Below, piece by piece: positions 9,703-20,283 of a stretch of DNA of 64,000 bases (position 1 is its first letter; each line of letters opens with the position of its first letter). Under the pieces are notes generated by a model. It saw only the letters and a list, made by a program, of their open reading frames with translations, was not told the origin of the DNA and did no database searches. A program made the translations under genes and the position numbers. This DNA is from Paraburkholderia tropica (GTDB lineage: Bacteria; Pseudomonadota; Gammaproteobacteria; Burkholderiales; Burkholderiaceae): NCBI RefSeq assembly GCF_914484835.1, contig NZ_CAJZAR010000031.1, forward strand, positions 62,001-126,000, read 5' to 3'.

Positions 9703-9839
9703 GGGAGGAAGGCGCGCGCGCCGGAAAATGGGAACCCGCTATTTTAGCGAGAAAGCCGGGCGAGGGAGACGGCCGAACGGGCGCGGGGCGCGCGCGGCGC
9801 CGAAAAACCCGCGCGCCAGCCCGTGTGCCGTAGCGTCTC

Positions 9840-10610
9840 CTAGACGCCGGGCACCGGTTCGAGCGCGCGCCAGACGCCGTCGAAGAGGCCTTCGAGCGGC
9901 TGAAAGCGCGCCTTGTACGCCATCTTGGGACTTTCGCGAATCCAGTAGCCGAGATAGACATACGGCAGTTGAAGGCTGCGCGCCTGCTCGATCTGCCAGA
10001 GGATGTTGTAGGTGCCGTAGCTCGCGTGCGGATCGTCGGGTTCGAAGAACGTATAGACCGACGAGAGCCCGTCGCCGAGGATGTCGATCATGCTGACCAT
10101 GCGCAGCGTGCCGGGCTCGTCGGGCTGCTCCGGGTCGGGCTCGCGGAACTCCACGAGGCGCGAGTTGATACGGCTTTGCAGCAGGAATTGCTCGTACTGG
10201 TCGCGGCTGTCGCGGTCCATGCCGCCGCCCGCGTGACGCGCCGACTGATAGCGCATGTAGAGCGCGTAATGCGCTTCGTCGTAATGCAGCGGCGCGACGG
10301 TCGCGACGAGCGCGCCATGCTGTTTCCAGGTGCGCCGCTGCGTGCGGCGCGGCGTGAAGCGCTCGACCGGCACGCGCACCGGCACGCAGGCGCGGCAGCC
10401 GTCGCAATACGGGCGGTAGGTGAAGACGCCCGAGCGGCGAAAGCCCGCTTTCACGAGATCGGTGTAGACGTCGGAGTTGATCAGATGGCTGGGCGTTGCG
10501 ACCTGCGAGCGCGCGATGCGCCCCTCCAGATAGCTGCAGGGGTAGGGCGCCGTTGCATAGAATTGCAGCGCGGAAAGCGGTGAAAGCGGCAGCTCGTTGG
10601 GATGCGTCAC
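9840..10610 (-). CDS. bpt: Aspartate/glutamate leucyltransferase (arginyltransferase family)
   Basis: Bpt transfers leucine from Leu-tRNA to proteins with N-terminal Asp or Glu, marking them for ClpS/ClpAP. The 256-residue protein has the Ate1-like N-domain cysteine motif [14 protein letters not shown] and the C-domain [16 protein letters not shown]. The start is GTG at 10610: translation from there gives (M)[17 protein letters not shown], which matches homologues, whereas the reading frame upstream is Arg-rich and unrelated. It lies downstream of aat, so the two N-degron transferases form one transcription unit here. Confidence 0.95.
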   Translation of the reverse strand: MTHPNELPLSPLSALQFYATAPYPCSYLEGRIARSQVATPSHLINSDVYTDLVKAGFRRSGVFTYRPYCDGCRACVPVRVPVERFTPRRTQRRTWKQHGALVATVAPLHYDEAHYALYMRYQSARHAGGGMDRDSRDQYEQFLLQSRINSRLVEFREPDPEQPDEPGTLRMVSMIDILGDGLSSVYTFFEPDDPHASYGTYNILWQIEQARSLQLPYVYLGYWIRESPKMAYKARFQPLEGLFDGVWRALEPVPGV

Positions 10611-10884
10611 GTTGGCAGCTCTCGTAGCGGTTCGGATCGTCGCGGATCGGCGTGATCGCCGCGCGCGTGGGCGCAAGCGGTGGCGCAGGACGCCGGATCG
10701 CCGTGCCGGGCGCGCCGCAAAGCCGCGCAGTGTCTCGCTCTGCGGGCCGCGAATGCGACGTGTTCTGCTTGCATACTAACATCGACGCCAGGCCGGAATC
10801 CATCGAATTGCACGCGGCTGCGTGAAGCCGGGCGCGTGTCCGGTCCGCGAAACCGCCCGCACGAACAGACGACGCGGCGGCGTC

Positions 10885-11649
10885 TCAGACGGCCGGAACG
10901 GCGGACTCCGGCGCGCTGCGATGGCCGGTCCAGTCGGCGAGCACCTGCTTGTCGAAACGCCAGCCGATGGACGGCGCGGCCACGGTCTCGCGCACGTGCG
11001 CGATGAAACTTTTGCGCGCGATTTCGTGGCCGCCGAGCGAGGCGAGATGCGCGGTGTTCTGCTGGCAGTCGATCAGCGCGACGCCGTTGCGGCGCAGATG
11101 CGCGACGAGCGCCGCGAGCGCGATTTTGGAGGCGTCGGTCATGGCGGCGAACATCGATTCGCCGAAGAACATCGTGCCGAGCGACACGCCATAAAGACCG
11201 CCCACGCGCCGGCCCTCGAACCAGGCCTCCACGCTATGGGCTTCGCCGATGCGATGCAGCGTGGAATAGGCGTCGATCACGTCGTTGGTGATCCAGGTGC
11301 CGCGCTGGCCGCGGCGCGGTGCGCTCGCGCAGGCGCGCATGACCGCAGCGAAATCGTCGTCGACGCGGATTTCCCAGGCGGGATCGCGCAGCACGCGCTT
11401 GAGCGTTTTCTTGAACGACGGCGAGACCTTGAAGTCGTCCGGGCGCAGAATCATGCGCGGGTCCGGGCTCCACCAGAGCACCGGCTGGCCGTCGGAGTAC
11501 CACGGAAAAATGCCGTGCCGATAGGCGTTGACGAGCCGCGAGGGCAGCAAGTCGGCGCTCGCGGCGAGCAGGCCCGGCGCGCCGCTCGTCGCGCCCAGGG
11601 CGCGCTCGACGGGCGGGAACGGTTCATCGGGCGAAAGCCAGGGCACCAT
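10885..11649 (-). CDS. aat: Leucyl/phenylalanyl-tRNA-protein transferase
   Basis: Aat adds Leu or Phe to N-terminal Arg or Lys of proteins for ClpAP degradation. The 254-residue protein has the family motifs [20 protein letters not shown] (about 43-62), [42 protein letters not shown] and FFGESMFA. It starts just downstream of the NUDIX gene (12 bases apart) and precedes bpt by 274 bases, suggesting an operon NUDIX-aat-bpt. Confidence 0.96.
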   Translation of the reverse strand: MVPWLSPDEPFPPVERALGATSGAPGLLAASADLLPSRLVNAYRHGIFPWYSDGQPVLWWSPDPRMILRPDDFKVSPSFKKTLKRVLRDPAWEIRVDDDFAAVMRACASAPRRGQRGTWITNDVIDAYSTLHRIGEAHSVEAWFEGRRVGGLYGVSLGTMFFGESMFAAMTDASKIALAALVAHLRRNGVALIDCQQNTAHLASLGGHEIARKSFIAHVRETVAAPSIGWRFDKQVLADWTGHRSAPESAVPAV

Positions 11650-11661
11650 GGCCGCGCCGAC

Positions 11662-12207
11662 TCAGCCGTCGCGCAGCGAGCGCAGGACGTCGCCGGTATG
11701 CAGGCCGTAGCTGCCCGACTGGCGATCGGCGAAGAAAAAGCGCAGGGTCTGGCCGACCGTGGGGAAGGCAATATCGTCCCAGGGGATTTCGTGCTCCTCG
11801 AAGAGGCGCACTTCGAGGCTTTCCTCGCCCGCCGCGATGTCGAGATCGAGCAGACGCGCGAGATAGAACAGATGCACCTGATGCACGCGCGGCACGTTCA
11901 GCAGCGAAAAGAGGCTCTGCACCTCGACGCGCGCGCCGGCTTCCTCGAGTGTTTCGCGCGAAGCGGCCTCGGCAGTGGTTTCGCCCATCTCCATGAAACC
12001 CGCGGGCAGCGTCCAGTAGCCGTAACGCGGCTCGATCGCGCGGCGGCACAGCAGCACCTTGTCTTCCCAGACGGGCACGGTGCCGACCACGTTGCGCGGA
12101 TTCTGATAGTGGATAGTGCCGCAATGCGAGCAGACGTAGCGTTCGCGGTTGTCGCCGGGCGGAACGAGCAGGCTGACCGCCTGACCGCAAGTCGAGCAGA
12201 ATTTCAT
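11662..12207 (-). CDS. NUDIX hydrolase with N-terminal zinc ribbon
   Basis: The 181-residue protein starts with a four-cysteine zinc ribbon (CSTCG at 3-7 and CSHCG at about 26-30), then a NUDIX fold. The NUDIX box is visible as GFMEMGETTAEAASRETLEEA, matching G-x5-E-x7-RE-x2-EE. Zinc-ribbon NUDIX proteins of this type hydrolyse nucleoside diphosphate derivatives such as NADH or ADP-ribose; the exact substrate is unknown. The ATG at 12207 was chosen so that the protein begins MKFCSTCG; a GTG two codons earlier is also possible. It is the first gene of the leftward aat-bpt group. Confidence 0.9.
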   Translation of the reverse strand: MKFCSTCGQAVSLLVPPGDNRERYVCSHCGTIHYQNPRNVVGTVPVWEDKVLLCRRAIEPRYGYWTLPAGFMEMGETTAEAASRETLEEAGARVEVQSLFSLLNVPRVHQVHLFYLARLLDLDIAAGEESLEVRLFEEHEIPWDDIAFPTVGQTLRFFFADRQSGSYGLHTGDVLRSLRDG

Positions 12208-12280
12208 GGGCACGATAGGGGGATGGGTGATGCGAGTGTATCACCGCGGCGCGGGGTGACGGGGGAGGGTACGGGAGGGG

Positions 12281-12321
12281 AAAAACAAAAAAGGGTTACA
12301 CGCGAATGCGTTGTAACCCTT
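12281..12321 (-). terminator. Rho-independent terminator of the tRNA-fMet gene
   Basis: Arms AAGGGTTACA (12291-12300) and TGTAACCCTT (12312-12321) form a perfect 10-bp stem. On the minus strand the hairpin is followed by TTTTTTGTTTTT. It lies just downstream of the leftward tRNA. Confidence 0.88.
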
Positions 12322-12353
12322 GCTTGCTTCTGACGAATAAGCGTAAAGCTTAT

Positions 12354-12430
12354 TGGTTGCGGGGACAGGATTTGAACCTGTGACCTTCGGGTTATGAGCC
12401 CGACGAGCTGCCAGACTGCTCCACCCCGCG
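12354..12430 (-). tRNA. Initiator tRNA-fMet (CAT)
   Basis: Read on the minus strand, this is a complete 77-nt tRNA with anticodon CAT and an encoded CCA end. Two initiator identity features are visible: the unpaired C1-A72 at the acceptor end, and three consecutive G-C pairs in the anticodon stem (GGG...CCC flanking CTCATAA). The T-arm GGTTCAAATCC is canonical. Confidence 0.97.
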
Positions 12431-12645
12431 TCCGTCAGAGAAAGCTATTATGAAGGCACATCGACTTGCTGTCAACAGCAAATAACGAAAAGCCTGCTAA
12501 ACGGTTGCAGAAAGTTTGCGCCGCCTCGTCGGCGGATCGGCGAAAGGGCGCATCCAGACAAGTCCAGGTGCCTTCAGGCACAGCCAGCGCCCCAAACCGC
12601 CAGGCTAGAATCAGGGCTCAATTCCCTCTGCCTGACACGCCACAT

Positions 12646-13143
12646 ATGGACATCGCACACGATCTGCAATCGGTTGCCGCGCAAGAGCGCGCGCTGGTGT
12701 TTCCCCGTTTCGACGCCGATCGCGCCTGGCAGCTCGGCGCCTGTCTGCGCGAGCTCGCCGTCGCGCGTTCGCACGCGGTCGCCATCGACGTGCGCACGTT
12801 CGGCCACACGCTGTTCTTCTGCGCGCTGGCCGGCACCTCGCCCGATAACGCCGACTGGGTGCGCCGCAAGTCGCGCGTCGTCGAGCACTTCCGCCGCAGT
12901 TCGTATGCGATCGGCCTGCGCATGCAGCAGTCGGGCACGACGCTCGCCGAAAAGCACGGTCTGCCGCTCGCCGAATTCGCGACGCACGGCGGCGCGTTTC
13001 CGCTGACCGTCGACGGCGTGGGCGTGATCGGTTCGGTGACTGTCTCGGGGCTGCCGCAGCGCATGGATCATGAACTCGTCGTCGAGGCGCTGTGCTCGCA
13101 GCTCGGCGCCGACTACAGCCAGCTCGCGCTCGCGAAGGCCTGA
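12646..13143 (+). CDS. Heme-degrading/HbpS-like domain protein (UPF0303 family)
   Basis: The 165-residue cytoplasmic protein resembles the GlcG/HbpS-like UPF0303 family. Visible family segments are [20 protein letters not shown], the [20 protein letters not shown] helix, [13 protein letters not shown] and [20 protein letters not shown]. Some HbpS-like proteins bind or degrade heme, but function in this subfamily is poorly established. The ATG at 12646 was chosen as the start of the conserved region. It is followed after four bases by the SMR transporter gene, implying co-transcription. Confidence 0.85.
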   Translation: MDIAHDLQSVAAQERALVFPRFDADRAWQLGACLRELAVARSHAVAIDVRTFGHTLFFCALAGTSPDNADWVRRKSRVVEHFRRSSYAIGLRMQQSGTTLAEKHGLPLAEFATHGGAFPLTVDGVGVIGSVTVSGLPQRMDHELVVEALCSQLGADYSQLALAKA

Positions 13144-13147
13144 CGCG

Positions 13148-13486
13148 ATGCGCTCGTCTCCCTGGTTTCTGCTCGCGATCGCCATCGTCGCCGAAGTGAT
13201 CGCCACGTCCGCGCTGCGCGCCTCGAACGGTTTTTCGCGGCTCGTGCCGTCGGCCGTGGTGGTGGTGGGGTATGGCGTGTCGTTCTACTGCCTTTCGCTC
13301 ACGCTCAAGAGCTTGCCCGTGGGCATCGTCTATGCAGTCTGGTCGGGCGTCGGCATCGTGCTGATCACGCTCGTCGCGATGCTGTTCTTCAAGCAGGTGC
13401 CCGATTTGCCCGCGCTACTCGGCCTTGGTCTGATCGTGTCCGGCGTGCTCGTGCTGAATCTGTTTTCGAAGATGCAGGCGCACTGA
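13148..13486 (+). CDS. Small multidrug resistance (SMR) family transporter
   Basis: The 112-residue inner-membrane protein has four transmembrane helices. SMR hallmarks are present: the membrane-embedded Glu in helix 1 ([12 protein letters not shown], Glu near residue 15), [19 protein letters not shown] for helices 2-3 and [14 protein letters not shown] for helix 4. SMR proteins exchange cationic drugs, quaternary ammonium compounds or guanidinium for protons. The gene lies four bases after the HbpS-like gene. Confidence 0.94.
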   Translation: MRSSPWFLLAIAIVAEVIATSALRASNGFSRLVPSAVVVVGYGVSFYCLSLTLKSLPVGIVYAVWSGVGIVLITLVAMLFFKQVPDLPALLGLGLIVSGVLVLNLFSKMQAH

Positions 13487-13516
13487 TCCGCGCTTTTTTC
13501 TCCCATCGCGCGCCGC

Positions 13517-13729
13517 TCAGACTTCGGGCGGCTCGATGCGGATCCCACACCCCGCCACGGTCGCGCGGCTCGTTTCGCCTTCGAGCGTGGCGGCGTCCTC
13601 CCAGACGCTGATCGCGCGCGCCACGTCGATGCCGTGCTGCTGCGCGTAGCTGAACCAGCGGTTCGCCGCCTGCGGTTCGGGGATCTCGTGGTCGTCCACG
13701 AAGTATCGGCCGTTCAGATGCGGTGTCAT
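13517..13729 (-). CDS. Hypothetical small protein
   Basis: The 70-residue acidic protein contains GRYFVDDHEIPEPQAANRWFSYAQQHGIDVARAISVWEDA in outline (an N-terminal strand, then helices around residues 20-45) and ends CGIRIEPPEV. I do not recognise a family. It converges with the SMR gene and its start region faces the rightward DUF1488 gene. Confidence 0.65.
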   Translation of the reverse strand: MTPHLNGRYFVDDHEIPEPQAANRWFSYAQQHGIDVARAISVWEDAATLEGETSRATVAGCGIRIEPPEV

Positions 13730-13937
13730 GTGTGAGCTAGCCTGCTTGCGAAAATGAAAGGGCGCGAGCGGCGGGGCGCTTGCGCCGACACCGCAAATCG
13801 CGCGGATTTTTCGCGATTCTCGCACGCGTACCGTGCATCCAGGCGTCGAATCTGCTGTGCCGCGAGTAACATGAAGCGCTCTTCCGTTTTCCGCCGGAGC
13901 GGGTTTTCTTCTGCAAAATCGTCGAGCGGGGCTGCAT

Positions 13938-14222
13938 ATGGATATTCGATTTCCCGGTGACGCGCCAGTCTGGCGCGACGCCAATCTCACCGTGGTGTTT
14001 CCCGCGCTGGTCGACGGCGCGCGCGTGCCGTGCGCGATCTCCGTCGAGGCGCTCGAGGACCATTTCGGCGCGAACGCCGCCGTTCGCGGCGCGTGGATCG
14101 AGGCCTTCGACGCGGGCCGTCCGCGCATCGAAGCCGTGGCGCGCGCGCATCTCGAACTGAGCAACGGCACGCCCGTGCTGCTTAAAAGCGGGCATTTTCC
14201 GCCGGGCAGTCTGTTGTCCTGA
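13938..14222 (+). CDS. DUF1488 family protein
   Basis: The 94-residue protein matches DUF1488: N-terminal beta-rich part with FPGDAPVWRDANLTVVFPA, then ISVEALEDHFGANA, then a helical end with RIEAVARAHLELSNGTPVLL. The function of DUF1488 is unknown. ATG 13938 follows GGGGCTGCAT, a weak ribosome site. Confidence 0.85.
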   Translation: MDIRFPGDAPVWRDANLTVVFPALVDGARVPCAISVEALEDHFGANAAVRGAWIEAFDAGRPRIEAVARAHLELSNGTPVLLKSGHFPPGSLLS

Positions 14223-14262
14223 TCGTTTTCCCGCATCGTCTCACGTGCCGCGAATCGGGCAG

Positions 14263-15039
14263 ATGGCCCTCACCGAACCGAAACATCGCCGCGCCGCCGC
14301 GCAGCGCCTCGAACTGCGCGAACGCATTCTCGACGCCGCGCGCCGCATCGTGTTGCGCGAGGGCGTCGCTGCGCTGTCGATGCGCAAGATCGCCGAGGCG
14401 ATCGGCTATTCGCCCGCGTCGCTCTATCTGCATTTCGCGAGCCGGGACGATATCGTCCGCGCGCTGGGCCGCGAAGGCTACGCGAAATTGCTGGCCCATC
14501 TCGCGCACCTCGCGCCGCGCATCGACCCTCACGACGACCCGCATAACGACGATCCGCGCGCGCGTCTGCAGGCGCTCGCGCACGGCTATGTGAGCTACGG
14601 CTGCGGGCATCCGCAGGCGTACCGGCTGATGTTCATCGAGCCGGATCATGCGCCCGCGCGGGATTCGAGCCGCGATGCGCCGGCGGCTGGCGACGCCGAT
14701 CCGCACGTCGAGCGCGCCGCGTCCGTTTTTGCGGCGCCGCTTCGGGCCTTGACCGAAGGCGCGCATCCCCATGTCGATCCCGCGCCGCTCGCGAGCGCGC
14801 TCTGGGCGATGCTGCACGGCGTGGTCGCGCTCGCGTCGCGCGATCCGGCGTTCGCGAGCGAGGCGTGGCGCAGGCAAACCGTCGATGCCGCGCTCGACGC
14901 CTGGTTCGGTCCGCAGGTTGCAGCGGGAGCGGCGCATCGCGATGGCGCTGATGTTCCGGAAGGCGCCGATAATTCCGAGACCCCCGAAACGCCAGTCGCC
15001 GCGCCAGCCCGCAAGCCGACGAAAACCGGCGCGACGTGA
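14263..15039 (+). CDS. TetR/AcrR family transcriptional regulator
   Basis: The 258-residue protein has the TetR N-terminal helix-turn-helix (RILDAARRIVLREG, then SMRKIAEAIGYSPASLYLHF, about residues 41-60) and a C-terminal ligand domain of the WHG type, with HGYVSYGCGHPQAYRLMFIEP. The C-terminus is Pro/Ala-rich and probably disordered. ATG 14263 is used; an in-frame GTG at 14245 would add six residues. It precedes the acyl-CoA gene by 69 bases and could regulate it. Confidence 0.9.
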   Translation: MALTEPKHRRAAAQRLELRERILDAARRIVLREGVAALSMRKIAEAIGYSPASLYLHFASRDDIVRALGREGYAKLLAHLAHLAPRIDPHDDPHNDDPRARLQALAHGYVSYGCGHPQAYRLMFIEPDHAPARDSSRDAPAAGDADPHVERAASVFAAPLRALTEGAHPHVDPAPLASALWAMLHGVVALASRDPAFASEAWRRQTVDAALDAWFGPQVAAGAAHRDGADVPEGADNSETPETPVAAPARKPTKTGAT

Positions 15040-15108
15040 TAGCCTCGCGAGGCGCAGTCGCGTGCCCGCGCGCCTCATTTCATCGTGCTTTCCGTGTTGC
15101 CGATCGCC

Positions 15109-16281
15109 ATGTCCCAGCCCGCCTCGTCGTCGTCCCGTGATTTCGCCGATAACGATCGACACGTGCTCACGCGCGTCGCGAACCGCATCGGCTATATCGA
15201 ACTCGACCGCCCGCAGGCGCTCAACGCGCTGACGACCGCGATGGTCGACGCCATGCAGGACGCGCTCGACCACTGGCGCGACGATCCGAACGTGCTCGCG
15301 GTCGTCGTGCGCACGGCGCATCCGCGCGCGTTCTGCGCGGGCGGCGATATCCGCTTTCTCTACGAGTCGTATCGCGCGGGCGATCAGGCCGCGCTCGACA
15401 CGTTCTTCATCGACGAATATCGGCTCGATCACGCGATCTTCAGCTATCCGAAGCCCTATATCGCGCTGCTCAACGGCGTCGTGATGGGCGGCGGCATGGG
15501 CATTTCGCAGGGCGCGCATCGCACGGGCGGCCTGCGCCTCGTCGGCGCGGCCACGCGCATGGCGATGCCCGAAACGCGCATCGGCCTGTTTCCCGATGTG
15601 GGCGTGAGCTGGATGCTCGCGCGCACGCCGGGCGCGCTCGGCCGCTACCTCGCCGTGACGGGCGAGACGATCGACGCGGCCAGCGCGCTCTATGCGGGGC
15701 TCGCCGATGTGTTTCTCGACGAATCCGCGTGGCCCGCGCTGCTCGACACCTTGCAGAGCGAGACTTTCGTGACGGGCGCCGAGGTGGTCGAGCGGATCCG
15801 GCGCGCGGCGCTGCCCGCGCAGGAGGCGCAGCGGCGGGCGGCGGAATCGGCGCTGGCGAGCGCGCGTGCCTGGATCGACCGGCATTTCTCGCAGCCGGAC
15901 GTGGCCGCGATCCTTGCCTCGCTCGAAGCGGTCAAGGACGCGAACACCGAAGCAGGAAAGGGCGCCGAAAGCGAATGGGCCGAGCAGACGATCGGGGCGA
16001 TGCGCGAGCGCTCGCCGTTATCGATGGCGGTCTCGCTGGAAGCGGTGTCGCGCGCCGAAGGGTCGATGGCCGACGTGCTGCGCCGCGATCTCGATCTGAC
16101 GCGTTCGAGTTTCGCGCGCGGCGACGTGATGGAAGGCATCCGCGCGCGCATCATCGACAAGGACAATCATCCGCAGTGGCGTTTCGGGCGTATCGAGGAC
16201 GTGCGGGCCGCGGAGGTGAACGCGATGTTCGAGAGCCCGTGGAGTGTGACGGATCATCCGTTGCGCGCGTTGCCGGATTGA
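15109..16281 (+). CDS. Enoyl-CoA hydratase/isomerase family protein (3-hydroxyisobutyryl-CoA hydrolase-like)
   Basis: The 390-residue protein is longer than simple enoyl-CoA hydratases and fits the ECH_2 group, which includes 3-hydroxyisobutyryl-CoA hydrolase of valine catabolism. Crotonase motifs are visible: FCAGGDIRFLYE for the first oxyanion-hole segment, NGVVMGGGMGISQGAHR for the second, and MPETRIGLFPDVG with the catalytic Glu position. The C-terminal RIIDKDNHPQWRF is also typical of this group. ATG 15109 (MSQPASSSS) was preferred over an upstream GTG at 15085. Confidence 0.88.
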   Translation: MSQPASSSSRDFADNDRHVLTRVANRIGYIELDRPQALNALTTAMVDAMQDALDHWRDDPNVLAVVVRTAHPRAFCAGGDIRFLYESYRAGDQAALDTFFIDEYRLDHAIFSYPKPYIALLNGVVMGGGMGISQGAHRTGGLRLVGAATRMAMPETRIGLFPDVGVSWMLARTPGALGRYLAVTGETIDAASALYAGLADVFLDESAWPALLDTLQSETFVTGAEVVERIRRAALPAQEAQRRAAESALASARAWIDRHFSQPDVAAILASLEAVKDANTEAGKGAESEWAEQTIGAMRERSPLSMAVSLEAVSRAEGSMADVLRRDLDLTRSSFARGDVMEGIRARIIDKDNHPQWRFGRIEDVRAAEVNAMFESPWSVTDHPLRALPD

Positions 16282-16401
16282 GGCGAGCGCGCACGCAGCG
16301 TTGCCGTGAGACGCGCGCGCGTGAGGCGCCGCTGACTTCACATACGTCATATGGAGCAGGTAGGGCACGTAGGGCACTTAAGCCACGTGCGCCGGCGAGG
16401 C

Positions 16402-16827
16402 TCAGTCCTCGTCGGTTTCGCTCATGAAAGCGCGCATGAACACGAGCGCGCCCCATCCCCAGACCGCATTCGACGCAAAGCCGGTGGCGAGGCGCGGCAG
16501 CATGTTGCCGCTCGGCCAGATGCCGCGCAGCGGATCGATTGCGAACACCATCGCGGCGGTCAGCACGAGGCCGCCGAACACGAAGGCCTGCACCCACGGC
16601 GCGGGCCGCGACGGCGACACGCGCAGCAGCCACGCCATCAGGATCGCCCACAACGCGCTCAAGATCGCATTGACGAGGAACTCGGGCAGGCCGAGCGGCG
16701 CGAACGGCTCGGTCGAGAAGCCGGTGATGTCGACGACCTGCGCCGCGTGCAGCAGCGCGAGGGTGGCTTCGCGGAAGAACAGCGACGCGAGAAAGCCGGA
16801 GACGAACGGCAAAATCAGTTTTTGCAT
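16402..16827 (-). CDS. Hypothetical inner-membrane protein
   Basis: The 141-residue protein has about four predicted membrane helices (starting ILPFVSGFLASLFF; then FLVNAILSALWAILMAWLL; AFVFGGLVLTAAMVFAI; and GFASNAVWGWGALVFM) and an acidic tail SETDED. I recognise no functional family. It is transcribed leftwards, divergent from ssuD. Confidence 0.8.
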   Translation of the reverse strand: MQKLILPFVSGFLASLFFREATLALLHAAQVVDITGFSTEPFAPLGLPEFLVNAILSALWAILMAWLLRVSPSRPAPWVQAFVFGGLVLTAAMVFAIDPLRGIWPSGNMLPRLATGFASNAVWGWGALVFMRAFMSETDED

Positions 16828-17152
16828 GTGAACGGGCGAGAGTGGCTGAGGCCGCGCGCGGCGCGCATGGGGCGCGCACCGGTGACGCCGGGCACGAATA
16901 AGGAACCCATAAGGAACCCGTAAGGGCGCGCCGGACGGCCTGAATCGTTGTCGCGCCATTATATCGGCGCGCGCCGCGCGTCCGTATGCCGCGTACGCTA
17001 AAGCGTCGCGTAAAGCACGAAAGTGGAAAACCTAAGCTCAAAAAAATCGTTCGCAACCCCAGGGCCGATCCCTAGACTGAGTTCCCATGTAGACGGCGCG
17101 GCCGTCGTAATCCCTTTCGACTCACGTCTCGAACGATTAGCAGGAGCTTCGC

Positions 17153-18310
17153 ATGAATGTGTTCTGGTTCATCCCGACCCACGGTGACAGCCGCTATCTG
17201 GGCACCACCGCTGGCGCGCGCGCAACGGATCTCGCTTACTTCCAGCAGGTTGCGGTGGCGGCCGATTCGCTCGGCTACGAAGGCGTGCTGCTGCCGACGG
17301 GACGTTCGTGCGAAGACGCGTGGGTCGTGGCATCGAGCCTGATCGCGGCCACGCGGCGCCTGAAGTTTCTCGTCGCCGTGCGTCCGGGCCTGTCGTCGCC
17401 GGGGCTGGCGGCGCGCATGGCCGCCACGTTCGACCGTCTGTCGAACGGACGTCTGCTGATCAATGTGGTGACGGGCGGCGACACGGCCGAACTCGAAGGC
17501 GACGGTGTGTTCGTCGATCACGACACGCGCTATGAGATCACCGACGAATATCTGCATATCTGGCGCAAGCTGCTCGAAGCCTCGCATACCAATGAGGCGA
17601 TCGATTTCGAGGGCAAGCATCTGCAATCGAAGGGCGGCAAGGCGCTTTATCCGCCGGTCCAGCATCCGCATCCGCCGCTGTGGTTCGGCGGCTCGTCGCC
17701 GGCCGCGCATGAGATCGCGGGCGAGCACATCGACACCTATCTGACGTGGGGCGAGCCGCCCGAGGCGGTCGCGAAGAAGATCGCCGACATTCGTGCGCGC
17801 GCAGCGGAGAAGGGCCGCACGATCCGCTTCGGCATTCGCCTGCACGTGATCGTGCGCGAGACCGAAGAGGAAGCGTGGGCGGCCGCCGACAAGCTCATCA
17901 GTCATCTCGACGACGAGACCGTGGCGCGCGCCCAGGCCGCGTTCGGCCGCATGGATTCGGAAGGGCAGCGCCGCATGGCCGCGCTGCACGGCGGCAAGCG
18001 CGGCTCGCGCAAGGAACTCGAGGTCTACCCGAACCTGTGGGCGGGCGTCGGCCTCGTGCGCGGCGGCGCGGGCACGGCGCTGGTCGGTAATCCCGAGCAG
18101 GTCGCGGCGCGCATGAAGGAGTATGCGGATCTCGGTATCGAGACCTTCATTCTTTCTGGTTACCCGCATCTTGAGGAATCCTACCGTTTCGCCGAGCTGG
18201 TGTTCCCGCTGCTGCCGGGCCGCCAGGCGAAGCAGGTGGACGGTCCGCTGTCGGGTCCGTTCGGCGAGGTCGTCGGCAATCACTATCTGCCGAAGGCGAG
18301 CCAGAGCTGA
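17153..18310 (+). CDS. ssuD: FMNH2-dependent alkanesulfonate monooxygenase
   Basis: SsuD oxidises C2-C10 alkanesulfonates to aldehyde and sulfite using reduced flavin, supplying sulfur when sulfate is scarce. The 385-residue protein has the characteristic start [63 protein letters not shown], and [20 protein letters not shown]; the C-terminal [19 protein letters not shown] matches family members. A good ribosome site (CAGGAG) precedes ATG 17153. It begins the ssuDCB-mop unit. Confidence 0.97.
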   Translation: MNVFWFIPTHGDSRYLGTTAGARATDLAYFQQVAVAADSLGYEGVLLPTGRSCEDAWVVASSLIAATRRLKFLVAVRPGLSSPGLAARMAATFDRLSNGRLLINVVTGGDTAELEGDGVFVDHDTRYEITDEYLHIWRKLLEASHTNEAIDFEGKHLQSKGGKALYPPVQHPHPPLWFGGSSPAAHEIAGEHIDTYLTWGEPPEAVAKKIADIRARAAEKGRTIRFGIRLHVIVRETEEEAWAAADKLISHLDDETVARAQAAFGRMDSEGQRRMAALHGGKRGSRKELEVYPNLWAGVGLVRGGAGTALVGNPEQVAARMKEYADLGIETFILSGYPHLEESYRFAELVFPLLPGRQAKQVDGPLSGPFGEVVGNHYLPKASQS

Positions 18311-18375
18311 GGCTCGATTCCCGCGTGTTTGATCCGCGCCGCGCGGCGGCGCGATGCAACAAGGAGGCCCTTCCG

Positions 18376-19227
18376 ATGACTCAATCTGCTGCAAGCGCCG
18401 CGGTTTCCGCGAGCGTGGCGCCGCGCGGCGCGCGCGCCAATACGGCGCTGCTGCGCAAGGCGTTCGCGCGGCTCGCGCCGTGGCTCCTGCCGCTCGCGAT
18501 CCTCGCGGCCTGGGAACTGGCCGCGCGCGTCGGCGTGCTGTCGACGCGCGTGCTGCCCGAACCGCTCGCCGTCGTGAAGGCCGCATGGTCGCTGATCGAG
18601 TCGGGCGAGATGTGGCAGGACGTGCGCGTGAGCACGTGGCGCGCGGTCTCGGGTTTCGCGATCGGCGGCGGCATCGGGCTCGCGCTCGGGCTGGCCACGG
18701 GCTTGTTCAAGCCGGTCGAAACCGCGCTCGATTCGACCATCCAGATGATCCGCAACATTCCCGCGCTCGCGATGATTCCGCTCGTGATCCTCTGGTTCGG
18801 CATCGAAGAGGAAGCGAAGGTGTTTCTCGTCGCGCTGGGCGTGTTCTTTCCGGTGTACGTGAACACGTTTCATGGCATCCGCTCGGTCGACCAGAATCTC
18901 GTCGAGATGGCGCGCAGTTATGGCCTCAAGGGTTTCGCGCTGTATCGCGAAGTGATTCTGCCCGGCGCGCTGCCGTCGATTCTCGTCGGCGTGCGCTTCG
19001 CGCTCGGCCTGATGTGGGTCACGCTGATCGTCGCCGAAACCATTTCCGCGCAGTCGGGCATCGGCTACATGACGATGAACGCGCGTGAGTTCCTGCAAAC
19101 CGATGTGGTGGTGGTCGGCATTCTGCTCTACGCGGCGCTCGGCAAGCTCGCCGACTGGCTCGCCAAATGGCTCGAGCGCGTGGCGCTGCGCTGGCACCCC
19201 GCCTATCAACGAGGAAGCGACGCATGA
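18376..19227 (+). CDS. ssuC: Aliphatic sulfonate ABC transporter permease
   Basis: The 283-residue inner-membrane protein has six hydrophobic segments and the EAA loop ([20 protein letters not shown]) typical of the SsuC/TauC/NitT permease family. ATG 18376 follows AAGGAGG. The stop overlaps the ssuB start (ATGA at 19224-19227), indicating translational coupling. It lies 65 bases after ssuD. Confidence 0.95.
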   Translation: MTQSAASAAVSASVAPRGARANTALLRKAFARLAPWLLPLAILAAWELAARVGVLSTRVLPEPLAVVKAAWSLIESGEMWQDVRVSTWRAVSGFAIGGGIGLALGLATGLFKPVETALDSTIQMIRNIPALAMIPLVILWFGIEEEAKVFLVALGVFFPVYVNTFHGIRSVDQNLVEMARSYGLKGFALYREVILPGALPSILVGVRFALGLMWVTLIVAETISAQSGIGYMTMNAREFLQTDVVVVGILLYAALGKLADWLAKWLERVALRWHPAYQRGSDA

Positions 19228-20183
19228 ACGCAAGTACCTTGACGTCCGGTCTGAGCGGTATCGCGGGCCGCGATCTCGAAGCGGAGATCGAACAGCCGCG
19301 CGTGCAGGCGCGCGAGGCGAACGAAACGACGCGTGAATTGGCGCGTCACCATGAGCGAGAAGCCGTGGCGACGGCGCGCACGCAGGCGCAGCCGCATGAT
19401 CCGTCGGTCGAACTGCGCGGCGTGGGCAAGCGCTACGGCGATCGCGTCGTGCTCGACGATTTCAATCTCTCCATCGAGCGCGGCAGCTTTGTCGCGATCG
19501 TGGGCCGCAGCGGTTGCGGCAAGTCCACGCTGCTGCGCCTCGTCGCCGGACTGGAGCAGCCCGACGCGGGCCAGCTGACGCGCCGCGGCGAAGCGGGCGC
19601 GGCGCTCGACACGCGCATCATGTTTCAGGACGCGCGCCTGCTGCCGTGGAAGACGGTGCTGCAGAACGTGATGCTGGGCCTCGGGCGCGGCGCTCGCGAC
19701 GATGCCCGCGCGGTGCTCGACGAAGTCGGCCTGCTCGCGCGCGCCGACGAATGGCCGGCGCGGCTGTCGGGCGGTCAGCGTCAGCGTGTGGCGCTGGCGC
19801 GCGCGCTGGTGCATCGGCCGAGCCTGCTGCTGCTCGACGAGCCGCTCGGCGCGCTCGACGCGCTCACGCGCATCGAAATGCACGCGCTGATCGAGCGTCT
19901 GTGGCGCGAACATCGCTTCACGGCGCTGCTGGTCACGCACGACGTGCACGAAGCCGTGGCGCTTGGCGACCGCATTTTGCTGGTCGAGCAGGGGCGTATC
20001 GCGCTCGATCAGACCGTGCCGCTCGAACGTCCGCGTGCCCGCGCCGATGCGCGCTTCGCGGCGCTCGAGGAAAGCGTGCTGCAACGCGTGCTCGGCAGCA
20101 CGCCGGGCGCGGCGGCGCAGACGCCGCATGCGAACACGCGGCCGTTCGGACTGCATCCGACCGATGTGCGCTGGGCGCTTTGA
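19224..20183 (+). CDS. ssuB: Aliphatic sulfonate ABC transporter ATP-binding protein
   Basis: The 319-residue ATPase has Walker [10 protein letters not shown] (about 94-102), Q-loop [10 protein letters not shown], signature [15 protein letters not shown], Walker [13 protein letters not shown] and H-loop VTHDV. The first ~55 residues before the ABC domain are a nonconserved, Arg/Glu-rich extension. It couples ATP hydrolysis to sulfonate import with SsuC. It overlaps ssuC by four bases. Confidence 0.95.
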   Translation: MNASTLTSGLSGIAGRDLEAEIEQPRVQAREANETTRELARHHEREAVATARTQAQPHDPSVELRGVGKRYGDRVVLDDFNLSIERGSFVAIVGRSGCGKSTLLRLVAGLEQPDAGQLTRRGEAGAALDTRIMFQDARLLPWKTVLQNVMLGLGRGARDDARAVLDEVGLLARADEWPARLSGGQRQRVALARALVHRPSLLLLDEPLGALDALTRIEMHALIERLWREHRFTALLVTHDVHEAVALGDRILLVEQGRIALDQTVPLERPRARADARFAALEESVLQRVLGSTPGAAAQTPHANTRPFGLHPTDVRWAL

Positions 20184-20283
20184 TCGCTTTGCATCCGCTG
20201 AATCCGTTGAATTTGTCGAGTCTTTCGAATCGTTTGAACCTCAACCCCCCGTCTTTTCAGAACGAACTTTTGGAGTCGAACTC

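Noticed and set aside
14182..15885. A 567-residue leftward frame across the TetR and acyl-CoA genes
   Set aside because: It spans two well-supported rightward genes and consists of low-complexity Arg/Ala-rich sequence.
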